64,000 bases of DNA from Clostridium sp. (GTDB lineage: Bacteria; Bacillota; Clostridia; Clostridiales; Clostridiaceae): positions 48,656 to 112,655 of the forward strand of contig NZ_JAGHFX010000057.1 in assembly GCF_017888565.1 (NCBI RefSeq). Direction: 5' to 3'. Position numbers and translations under genes: made by a program. This document shows, piece by piece, positions 26,865 to 33,999 of the stretch. The notes beneath the pieces are model-generated. The model was not told where the DNA came from. It worked only from the letters and a program-made list of their open reading frames with translations, and made no database searches. Within the stretch, counting starts at the first letter, position 1. Each line of letters begins with the position of its first letter.

Positions 26865-27566
26865 ATGAATGAATATATTCTGAAAACAAATAGTGTTTCT
26901 AAAAAATTTAAAAAGACATATGCGGTAAAAAATTTATCTATCTCTGTAAGAAAAAATTCTGTCTATGGTTTATTAGGCCCTAATGGTGCAGGTAAATCTA
27001 CCTTATTAAAGATGATTACAGGAATTGTTAGGCCCACATCAGGTGAAATATTATTCAATAATCATGATTGGACACGAAAAGACTTGTTAAATATTGGTTC
27101 ATTGATTGAATCACCACCACTATATGAGAACTTAACCGCATTTGAAAATTTAAAAGTTCGTGCAATACTTTTAGGTATTCCACTAAAGAAATGTAGTGAA
27201 ATTTTAGAAAAAATGGACTTAATGGATACAAAAAATAAAAAAATCTCGGATTTCTCATTAGGAATGAAGCAAAGGTTAGGGATTGCATTAGCATTATTAA
27301 ATAATCCTAAACTACTTATTTTAGATGAGCCTACAAATGGACTAGATCCTTTTGGAATTGAAGAATTAAGAAAAATGATTCGAAGCTTAGCAGACTCAGG
27401 AATTTCTATTATTATATCTAGCCATATTTTAAGCGAAATACAACAAGTTGCTGATGATATTGGAATTATATATAATGGAACACTCCTATATGAAGATTCA
27501 GTTGATGCAAGTGAAGATTTGGAGCAATTGTTTATGGATATTATCAGAAAGGAGCGTGAAGCCTAA
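26865..27566 (+). CDS. Lantibiotic/antimicrobial-peptide ABC transporter ATPase (MutF/CprA-like)
   Basis: About 233 residues. Walker A GPNGAGKST, signature FSLGMKQRLGIALAL, Walker B LLILDEPTNGLD, H-loop IIISSHILSE. The NEYILKTNSVSKKF start and the two following small permeases are the pattern of MutFEG/NisFEG and C. difficile CprABC immunity transporters, which expel cationic peptides from the membrane. Upstream in-frame ATG 26811 lacks a ribosome site; AAGAAGG before ATG 26865 fits. Confidence 0.92.
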   Translation: MNEYILKTNSVSKKFKKTYAVKNLSISVRKNSVYGLLGPNGAGKSTLLKMITGIVRPTSGEILFNNHDWTRKDLLNIGSLIESPPLYENLTAFENLKVRAILLGIPLKKCSEILEKMDLMDTKNKKISDFSLGMKQRLGIALALLNNPKLLILDEPTNGLDPFGIEELRKMIRSLADSGISIIISSHILSEIQQVADDIGIIYNGTLLYEDSVDASEDLEQLFMDIIRKEREA

Positions 27567-28327
27567 TGTTACAATCATATTTAAAAGCAGAAAATTTAAA
27601 ATTTAAGAACTCACTATTCAGAAAACTCACCATATTAATACCATTAGTTTTAATTTTAATAGCTATGATTTTCATGTTTGTTGGTATTGGTTTAGGAGGC
27701 TTTTCAAGTTCTATAGTTTGTAATTGGAGTATGCCCATTGCATCATTATCAATTATGTTTTTATGTCATCAAGTGAATAACAAAGAAAAAAAACATCAAT
27801 ACAGAACGCTTTATAGTTTACCTATTGATCTAAAGAAAACATTTATTTCAAAGACGATTTTGATAGCACTTAACCTTTTAGTAATATCATTGCTATTGTC
27901 ATTTATATCTATTATCTCTGAATTTGTATTATCAGGATTTTCAGTAGCAATTAGGTATATTGGATATTATATTTTAGGATATATTCTATTATGGTTTTCT
28001 TTATTATGGCAGATACCCTTATGCTTATTTTTAGATCAAAAAGTAGGTTTTATTGCTTCTATGATATTAAGTTTATTCTTAAGTGCTTTCGGCGGATTAT
28101 TCTTTGCATTGACTCCTTTATTTTGGATTTTTCCATATAGCTGGACTGCTAGATTGATGACTACATTATTTGGAGTTTTACCAAACGGATTATTAGTTGA
28201 ATCAGGTTCAAGATATGTTTTAAGTTTAGGACAAAGTTCATTTTTAGTGTTAATTTCTATATTTATTGTAGTTGAATTTACCGTCTTGTTTTCAGTTTGG
28301 TATGGAAAGCAGGTGTATCGTAAATGA
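27566..28327 (+). CDS. Lantibiotic-protection ABC permease (MutE/EpiE/CprB-like)
   Basis: 253 residues, six TM helices, ABC-2 type. The opening MLQSYLKAENLKFKNSLFRK and the HQVNNKEKKHQYRTLYSLP loop fit the MutE family. TAATG couples it to the ATPase gene and ATGA couples it to the second permease. Confidence 0.9.
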   Translation: MLQSYLKAENLKFKNSLFRKLTILIPLVLILIAMIFMFVGIGLGGFSSSIVCNWSMPIASLSIMFLCHQVNNKEKKHQYRTLYSLPIDLKKTFISKTILIALNLLVISLLLSFISIISEFVLSGFSVAIRYIGYYILGYILLWFSLLWQIPLCLFLDQKVGFIASMILSLFLSAFGGLFFALTPLFWIFPYSWTARLMTTLFGVLPNGLLVESGSRYVLSLGQSSFLVLISIFIVVEFTVLFSVWYGKQVYRK

Positions 28328-29055
28328 TAATTTTGAGAGAGTTCAGTTCTAATTTTATAAAACTAAAACGAACACCCCTTCTTTTATTACATTTGTTAAC
28401 ACCTATAGTGATTACATTTTTATTTCTATACTATTACACTATTGCAGGATATCGCATCATTACTGACGTGAGGATATTTTTTATTATATTACAGATGTGT
28501 TATCCAATTTTTATAGGTATTTCTGTATCTGCATTTACTCAATTGGAAAGAAATATAAACGCTATTCAAAATACTCTAGGACTAGTGGAATCACGAATAA
28601 GTATGTACCTAGGGAAACTATTATTTATGCTATTTCTATCAGCGATAAATTTAGTATTGTATGAATTATGTTTTTATATTGGTGTCAATTTATTTTTAGA
28701 TATGGATGCATTTCCATTGAATTTATATATTGGTATATTTCTAATATTCTTACTCAGTAATTTGTCTATATACTCATTACATTTATCAGTTGCTTTTCGA
28801 TTCGGTTCTACTGTCTCTGTGTTACTAGGAATAGCTGGTACAATTCTAGCAGGTTACTTTCAAACTGCTATCGGAGATAAAATTTGGCCAATCATTCCTT
28901 GGGAATGCAGTATCAGATTTTTAGAAAACTATTTTAATTTTTTAAATTCACCTATTATTTATGGAATTATTTCTATGATTATTTTGACTTCCATTATTCT
29001 GAGTTTATCAATTTTATGGTTCAACAGATGGGAAGGGAGAATGACACAAGAGTAA
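28324..29055 (+). CDS. Lantibiotic-protection ABC permease (MutG/CprC-like)
   Basis: 243 residues, six TM helices. A short cytosolic N-terminus (REFSSNFIKLKRTPLLLLHL) and the loop FTQLERNINAIQNTLGL are typical of MutG permeases. The third gene of the tightly coupled ATPase-permease-permease operon. Confidence 0.9.
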   Translation: MIILREFSSNFIKLKRTPLLLLHLLTPIVITFLFLYYYTIAGYRIITDVRIFFIILQMCYPIFIGISVSAFTQLERNINAIQNTLGLVESRISMYLGKLLFMLFLSAINLVLYELCFYIGVNLFLDMDAFPLNLYIGIFLIFLLSNLSIYSLHLSVAFRFGSTVSVLLGIAGTILAGYFQTAIGDKIWPIIPWECSIRFLENYFNFLNSPIIYGIISMIILTSIILSLSILWFNRWEGRMTQE

Positions 29056-29104
29056 AATACACGTAAAGATTATGTTGAAACAAAGAAAGGGAATGTATAT
29101 ATTT

Positions 29105-29290
29105 ATGAAGAAAAAGTTATATAGAATTAAGGAAGGTAAATTTATTGCTGGAGTGTGTGGTGGAATTGCTCAATACCTTGATGTAGAACCTAAGATTGTG
29201 CGATTGCTTTGTGCAGTATTTTGTGCAGCGTATGCAAATGGAATATTAGCATATATTATATTAGCAATTTTTATTCCCCAAAAAACCTAA
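29105..29290 (+). CDS. PspC-domain small membrane protein
   Basis: 61 residues: KLYRIKEGKFIAGVCGGIAQYL followed by one hydrophobic helix, a nearly complete PspC domain. In Gram-positives such proteins accompany cell-envelope stress modules, fitting the peptide-resistance operon upstream. The start is chosen at the codon giving MKKKLYRI; ATGs at 29072 and 29093 are in frame but have poorer context (GAAAGGG at 29085-29091 is about 13 nt from 29105). Confidence 0.8.
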   Translation: MKKKLYRIKEGKFIAGVCGGIAQYLDVEPKIVRLLCAVFCAAYANGILAYIILAIFIPQKT

Positions 29291-29390
29291 GAATTAAGAC
29301 GATAGCAATACATAATACTCTAATATAAATCCAAATAGCATTGATTTATATTGCATAATATTAAATAAACTTTAAATAGAGACAGGTACT

Positions 29391-29430
29391 ACAGTAAATA
29401 TAAGATAGCTGTATTAACTGTTTTTATTTT
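29391..29430 (+). terminator. Terminator after pspC-like gene
   Basis: ACAGT-A-AATA pairs with TATT-A-ACTGT (one internal A-A mismatch), followed by TTTTATTTTTAT. Confidence 0.7.
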
Positions 29431-29478
29431 TATATTTTAATAATTAATTTCCCGATAAATTCCTATTTATCAAGTAGT

Positions 29479-29506
29479 TTGAAATAAACCTAACTCGTCT
29501 TATAAT
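29479..29506 (+). promoter_or_regulatory. Sigma-A-type promoter candidate for bile salt hydrolase
   Basis: TTGAAA (29479-29484), a 16-bp spacer and TATAAT (29501-29506). It lies 162 nt upstream of the start codon. Confidence 0.5.
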
Positions 29507-29667
29507 ACAATTTACAATTAATTAAAACAGAGTCTAATAATTAAATAAAGTAATAATAAATTAAATTAAGTATTTTAGGGGAATATAAATAAAGTAAAAA
29601 TAATACAAGTAAAATAATACAAACAAAATTATAAATAAAAATCATGGAAGTATATAGGAGGAGCGAT

Positions 29668-30660
29668 ATGTGTACAGCTTTAACTTTGCAAACAAAAGAA
29701 GGATATCATTTATTTGGAAGGAATATGGATATAGAGGTTTCTTTTAACCAAGCAGTAGCACTTGTTCCTAGAAATTTTACCTATAAAAATAGAGCTATAA
29801 ATAAAATGGAAAAGACTAAATATGCGATGATTGGAATGGGAACTATAATAGACGAACATCCATGTTATGCTGAAGCAATGAATGAAAAAGGGTTAGCTTG
29901 TGCTGGATTAAACTTTCCTGGATATACTTATTGGGAAGAAGATGTTGTATATGGAAAAATAAATATTGCTCCATATGATTTAATATTATGGGCTTTAGGT
30001 AACTTTGGATGTATTGAAGAGTTAAGGGGACATTTAGAAAAGCTAAATTTAGTAGCAAAGCCTGTAAATGAAAATGTACCTTTACCAACACTTCATTGGA
30101 TTATATATGATTCAAAAGGTGAATGTTTAGTTGTAGAAAATACAAAAAATGGACTTAGTATATTTGAGAATAAGATAGGAATTTTAACTAATGCTCCAAC
30201 TTTTGATTGGCATATGACTAACTTAACTCAATATATGGGAGTATCTTCTCATCAACCATCAGAGATTAAATGGGGAGATGTAGAACTAAAAGCTTTAGGG
30301 CAAGGGGCAGGAGGAAGAGGACTTCCTGGAGATTTTTCATCAACATCAAGATTTGTAAAAGCTACATTTTTAAGAAGTAATGCAGTAGTTGGAGAGGATT
30401 ATATATCAGCAATATCTGAGTTCTTTCATATATTAAACTCAGTAGCAATGGTAAAGGGCGCAGTTATTACTCCACAAAACCTTAATGATATAACACAATA
30501 TACTTCTTGTATGCTTCAAGAAAAAGGAATTTACTATTACAATACTTATAATAATAGCACAATAAATGCAATTGATATGAATAAAGAAAATTTAGATGCC
30601 AAAGAAATAAAGATATTTGAGTATAGAGATAAGCAATTTATAAATTTTGAAAATAGTTAG
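29668..30660 (+). CDS. bsh: Bile salt hydrolase (choloylglycine hydrolase, Ntn family)
   Basis: 330 residues, the length of C. perfringens CBAH-1, with very similar text throughout (LFGRNMDIE, GMGTI, MNEKGLACAGLNFP, ILTNAPTFDWH, GLPGDFSSTSRF, YTSCMLQEKGIYYYNTY, NAIDMNKENLD). It hydrolyses the amide bond of glycine- or taurine-conjugated bile acids in the cytosol. The true start is ATG 29668, because the enzyme needs Cys at position 2 as the N-terminal nucleophile after Met removal; AGGAGG at about 29655 supports it, while the longer frame from 29644 would bury the Cys. Arg18, Asp21, the Asn of LTNAP and the Arg of TSRF match the family active site. Monocistronic context. Confidence 0.96.
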   Translation: MCTALTLQTKEGYHLFGRNMDIEVSFNQAVALVPRNFTYKNRAINKMEKTKYAMIGMGTIIDEHPCYAEAMNEKGLACAGLNFPGYTYWEEDVVYGKINIAPYDLILWALGNFGCIEELRGHLEKLNLVAKPVNENVPLPTLHWIIYDSKGECLVVENTKNGLSIFENKIGILTNAPTFDWHMTNLTQYMGVSSHQPSEIKWGDVELKALGQGAGGRGLPGDFSSTSRFVKATFLRSNAVVGEDYISAISEFFHILNSVAMVKGAVITPQNLNDITQYTSCMLQEKGIYYYNTYNNSTINAIDMNKENLDAKEIKIFEYRDKQFINFENS

Positions 30661-30707
30661 GTTAGTAATTTTTATCTAAAGTTCAAGTGAATAATATAGG
30701 GATTTAA

Positions 30708-30845
30708 AAAACTCCATATGGATACTTGAGTAATAAGTGGGAAGAAGCAAAAGAAGTAAAAGTTATTGAAAACCAATATATTGTAGTAGATAGTTTACAA
30801 ATGAGTTATGATAATTTCAAATTAGATTTCAATATATTCAAATAA
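30708..30845 (+). pseudogene. C-terminal fragment of an unrecognised gene
   Basis: An open stretch of about 45 codons (TPYGYLSNKWEEAKEVKVIE, then QYIVVDSLQMSY and DFNIFK) ends at TAA 30845 without a usable start; an in-frame stop lies just upstream at 30705. It reads like real protein but I cannot place it in a family. Confidence 0.4.
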
Positions 30846-30867
30846 AAGAACTTTAAAGGTATTTTAA

Positions 30868-30912
30868 TATCAAAAGACTGTAACAAAGTTATTTTGATAT
30901 AGTCTTTTGATA
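30868..30912. terminator. Hairpin with perfect 12-bp arms
   Basis: TATCAAAAGACT (30868-30879) pairs with AGTCTTTTGATA (30901-30912); the loop holds a further TTTTGATAT. It may end the bsh transcript. Confidence 0.5.
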
Positions 30913-30927
30913 AGAAAATTTAATATT

Positions 30928-30976
30928 AGGGAGAGTTGATAGATTTGTACAAAGAATAAACCTATCAACTCTCCCT
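30928..30976. repeat. Perfect 15-bp inverted repeat
   Basis: AGGGAGAGTTGATAG (30928-30942) is the exact reverse complement of 30962-30976, with a 19-base loop. It directly precedes a decayed transporter gene. It could be a terminator, a small-element end pair or a regulatory hairpin. Confidence 0.75.
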
Positions 30977-30984
30977 AAATACTT

Positions 30985-31429
30985 TTTGGAATGATTTTAA
31001 TTTCCTTTAGTATTATATTATTAAATAAAGTACCAGAAGTGGGTGAAGATAATACAGTAAAAAGTAAAGATGTAAATAATGATAGGAAAAATACCATTAA
31101 GTCTTTATTTGATATTATAAAAAACAAAATGTATCTTAAGTATTTAATAATAATATCTATTATTTGGGGAACGCAAAATGCAGATTCAGAATAAGATAAT
31201 TGGCAAGGTTGTCTCATCAAATCAACATCTTTTAGCATTTATGCTTATAAGCTCTTTATCCACAACAATACTACCGAGTTTATTAAATTTAATAACTGGG
31301 GATTTGTATGGTAAGTTTGGGATAAAAGTATCTGGAGTTGTATATTTATTATTATCATTAGTAGCAAGCCTTCTATTAATATATAATATTTTAAAGAGGA
31401 AGAGTGTACTTAATATGAAATCTATTTAA
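30985..31429 (+). pseudogene. Decayed MFS-type transporter fragments
   Basis: Two hydrophobic pieces in different frames. 30991-31194 reads IIKNKMYLKYLIIISIIWGT after a charged loop. 31178-31429 reads FMLISSLSTTILPSLLNLIT then YGKFGIKVSGVVYLLLSLVA with a basic end. Order and character fit the second half of a 12-helix MFS exporter with a frameshift near 31180-31195 and no N-terminal half. Confidence 0.55.
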
Positions 31430-31487
31430 TCAATAAGTTATCTGCGAGGTGTATCTATAATAAATTATAATTAACATAACAGGCAAA

Positions 31488-31571
31488 CTTTTTGAAAGAT
31501 ATGGGGTAGTGGTACAAGGATATTTATATGGCAAACCAGTTAAGCATAACGAGTTTGAAGAAAAATATATA
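31488..31571 (+). pseudogene. C-terminal scrap of an EAL-domain protein
   Basis: A short open stretch reads FERYGVVVQGYLYGKPVKHN, then EFEENI and a stop. VQGYLYGKP is the conserved C-terminal motif of EAL phosphodiesterases and resembles VQGYLYGRP in the intact EAL gene at 36600. No upstream EAL sequence remains. Confidence 0.6.
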
Positions 31572-31738
31572 AAATTATGATGAATTTTGGGTATATATTA
31601 TGTTAATATATAGGTATACAATATTAATATTCTGTTTAAATAATGTATATAATATTAAATTTAAAAGGGATTTAATAGAAAATTATAATTTGCTTTATAG
31701 TAGATTAAGATAAAGTATATTTAAAGGAGATTGATCTT

Positions 31739-32467
31739 ATGGTGAAGGTTGCGATTTGTGATGATCAATATATTTTCCAAGAAACTATAAGGAATAAATT
31801 AAATTTATTATTAAAGAAAGAATTTATTAAAGCAGAAATAGATTGTTATGATTCAGGAAAGAAATTAATAGAATATTTGAAAGTAAATAAAAATACCTAT
31901 GATATTTTATTTTTAGATATATTAATGAATGATATAAATGGAGTAGATGTAGCAAAGGAAATTAGAACTTTTGATAGCAGAATACAAATAATATTTTTGA
32001 CAAGCTCTAGTGATTACATATTACAAGGCTATGATGTTGAAGCACTTGGATATTTGATAAAGGGACAAGAAGATAAAAAGCTTGAAGAAGTATTTTTAAA
32101 GGCTATAAAAAAGGTTGATAAAAATTTTGATGATTATCTTATACTTAAATCAGGAAATTATATAAGAACAGTATATTTAAAAGAAATAGAATTCATTGAG
32201 GTAAGAAATAGAACACTTACAATTAATGCAGGTGATGAAACTATAGATTTTAATGGGAAAATGGAAGATATGCAAAATGAATTATTATGTAAAAATTTCA
32301 TATTAACTCATAGATCATACTTGGTTAATTTAAGAAAAATAAAACATATAAGCACAAGTAGCATAGAACTAAAATCAGGAAAAGAAGTTTTATTAAGTAG
32401 ATTAAGGAGTAAGGAGGTAAAAAAAGCATATCTAGATTATATTTTTGAATACAATAAGGAGGAATAA
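31739..32467 (+). CDS. LytTR-family response regulator (AgrA/VirR-like)
   Basis: 242 residues. Receiver domain with DDQ near the N-terminus, phospho-acceptor Asp in LFLDILMNDINGVD, then a LytTR DNA-binding domain (DYLILKSGNYIRTVYLKEIE, FILTHRSYLVNLRKIKHI, LLSRLRSKEVKKAY). Regulators of this group control toxins and virulence or bacteriocins in Gram-positives. Order (regulator then kinase) and tight spacing resemble virRS of C. perfringens. AAAGGAG lies 7 to 8 nt upstream of the ATG. No AgrB/AgrD pair is present. Confidence 0.92.
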   Translation: MVKVAICDDQYIFQETIRNKLNLLLKKEFIKAEIDCYDSGKKLIEYLKVNKNTYDILFLDILMNDINGVDVAKEIRTFDSRIQIIFLTSSSDYILQGYDVEALGYLIKGQEDKKLEEVFLKAIKKVDKNFDDYLILKSGNYIRTVYLKEIEFIEVRNRTLTINAGDETIDFNGKMEDMQNELLCKNFILTHRSYLVNLRKIKHISTSSIELKSGKEVLLSRLRSKEVKKAYLDYIFEYNKEE

Positions 32468-32884
32468 ATGAATCCAGAAAATGTATTAATTGATATATTA
32501 TTAGGAATAATAGCAAGTATAATTATAACAAGTATATTTATAATGAAAGAAAATAGTAAGTTACATAGTTATAATAAAATTGATAAAAGAAAAATTTTAA
32601 AATACATGGTATTATTTCTTCTTAATTTGATAATTTTTACATTATATAGTTTATTCAATATTAAATTAATAATAGGATTTTATTTAATATTATTAATAGA
32701 ATCATTAATTTTATACAGTTACAAAGGTAGCGTAGTTTATTTACATAGTGTAATATCATATTTGATATTTACAGTTATAGAATTAATAATATTTTTTATA
32801 AAAAAAACTCAATGCCTTTTTATACATATAATTTATATGTTAATAATCAGAATAACATATTATATAGATGTATTTTATATTTAA
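32468..32884 (+). CDS. N-terminal membrane part of split VirS/AgrC-like kinase
   Basis: ATG follows the regulator stop directly, with AAGGAGG before it. The frame encodes four or so TM helices and then leaves the true frame at an A8 tract (32800-32807), after which it continues only to 32884. The remaining membrane helices and the kinase part lie in the -1 frame. The A_AAA_AAA phase at the tract is what a -1 slip would need. Alternatives are polymerase slippage, phase variation, a real mutation or a sequencing indel. Confidence 0.75.
   Translation: MNPENVLIDILLGIIASIIITSIFIMKENSKLHSYNKIDKRKILKYMVLFLLNLIIFTLYSLFNIKLIIGFYLILLIESLILYSYKGSVVYLHSVISYLIFTVIELIIFFIKKTQCLFIHIIYMLIIRITYYIDVFYI
32800..32807 (+). 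other. A8 tract at the kinase frame junction
   Basis: Zero-frame codons ATA AAA AAA ACT; a -1 slip gives AAC TCA ATG CCT, which joins the downstream frame. One extra A, or two fewer, would also join the two frames. Confidence 0.85.
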
Positions 32885-33735
32885 TAGTTTATATTATAAG
32901 TGATTTTTTAATAAATAAATATAAATATATAATTAGCAAAATATCTAATAATATAAATAATAGTAGACAAATCATTATAGTATTAAGTATATCTTTGTCA
33001 TTAGAAATTATTATGAAGACATACTTATATAAAAATGTAGTAAATAATGAAGGATTGATTTATATAATCTTAATATTTCTATTTCTTATATACATAAATT
33101 TATTTAAATTAAGAGATTTATATAATATTTCTACATTACAAGAAAAAAATACACTATTAGAAACTAATTATTTAATGCAAAAAAAATATTTTGAAATATA
33201 TAAAAATAGATATAAAAAATATAAAGTTTTTAAGCATGATATAAGAAATCATTTACTATCAATAAGGATATTACTTAATAGAAAAGATTATAATAGTATT
33301 GATAGATATGTAGAAAATTTAGAAGGAAGTTTAAATAATATTAATATTATGTATTATACAAATAACTTAGTTATAGATTCTATTTTATACAATTTTGAAG
33401 AAATATGTAAAATAAAATCTATTAACTTAATATTTGAAGGAAATATAGATAATAATGATATAAAGATAATAGATTTAGCAGATTTATTTATGAAAACTAT
33501 ATACGGATGTATTAGCTTAATAGAAAATGGAGATTATGAAAGAAAGATAGAGTGTCAATTAAAAAGTATAGAGGATAACTATTATTTTTATATAAATTTA
33601 TATGCTTTTAATAACGAGTATAACAATCTAGAGAGTGAAATAATAAGTGAATTAGAGCAAAAAGCAAAGGAATTAAAATCTATAATAAATTATAATAAAG
33701 AAAATTATATATTAACAATCAAGTGTATGTTATAA
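32812..33735 (+). CDS. C-terminal part of split VirS/AgrC-like kinase, with degenerate ATPase
   Basis: The -1 frame carries two to three TM helices, a coiled-coil linker (LQEKNTLLETNYLMQKKYFE) and a GHKL-type H-box region VFKHDIRNHLLSIRILLN. The expected N-box (usually NLLDNAIEA) is replaced by TIYGCISLIENG and no glycine-rich G-box is visible; the protein ends IINYNKENYILTIKCML. It probably cannot bind ATP normally. The ATG at 32812 is unlikely to be an independent start because helices would be missing. Fused length would be about 420 residues, as in VirS/AgrC. Confidence 0.75.
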   Translation: MPFYTYNLYVNNQNNILYRCILYLIVYIISDFLINKYKYIISKISNNINNSRQIIIVLSISLSLEIIMKTYLYKNVVNNEGLIYIILIFLFLIYINLFKLRDLYNISTLQEKNTLLETNYLMQKKYFEIYKNRYKKYKVFKHDIRNHLLSIRILLNRKDYNSIDRYVENLEGSLNNINIMYYTNNLVIDSILYNFEEICKIKSINLIFEGNIDNNDIKIIDLADLFMKTIYGCISLIENGDYERKIECQLKSIEDNYYFYINLYAFNNEYNNLESEIISELEQKAKELKSIINYNKENYILTIKCML

Positions 33736-33771
33736 AAGGGATATAAGGCTTTAAAGCTTTCTATCCTTTTT
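33734..33771 (+). terminator. Terminator after the LytTR/kinase operon
   Basis: AAAAGGGATA pairs with TATCCTTTTT (one mismatch), with an inner GCTTTAAAGC stem and a trailing T-run. Confidence 0.75.
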
Positions 33772-33848
33772 ACATTTCACGACAAAAAAACTTCTTTTTA
33801 TGTATTGTTTATGTTCTTTAATTTTATATATGATATATTAATATATAA

Positions 33849-33919
33849 AGGAGTTGTATAAGATTTATTTCCCTAAAATAAAACTAGTTATTTCATCCGT
33901 AATAAAAATTACAACTCCT
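33849..33919. repeat. Inverted repeat in the leader of the hybrid kinase
   Basis: AGGAGTTGTA (33849-33858) is the exact reverse complement of TACAACTCCT (33910-33919). About 80 bp upstream of the hybrid kinase start. It could fold the leader RNA or be an operator. Confidence 0.5.
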
Positions 33920-33999
33920 ATAATTTTAGTTTTAGAAATACTATTATAATTTAATAGGGACGTTTAATTAAAGTAAATTATTATTTAAAGGATAATAAG

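Larger units (their letters stand above)
29291..29667. other. Intergenic region upstream of the bile salt hydrolase gene
   Basis: It holds the terminator of the resistance operon (29391) and a promoter candidate (29479-29506). The rest is AT-rich leader of about 160 nt with no recognisable riboswitch or ORF. Confidence 0.65.

Noticed and set aside
32812..33735. Second kinase frame as an independent gene
   Set aside because: Its ATG lacks a proper ribosome site, lies inside the membrane part, and the two frames join cleanly at the A8 tract.
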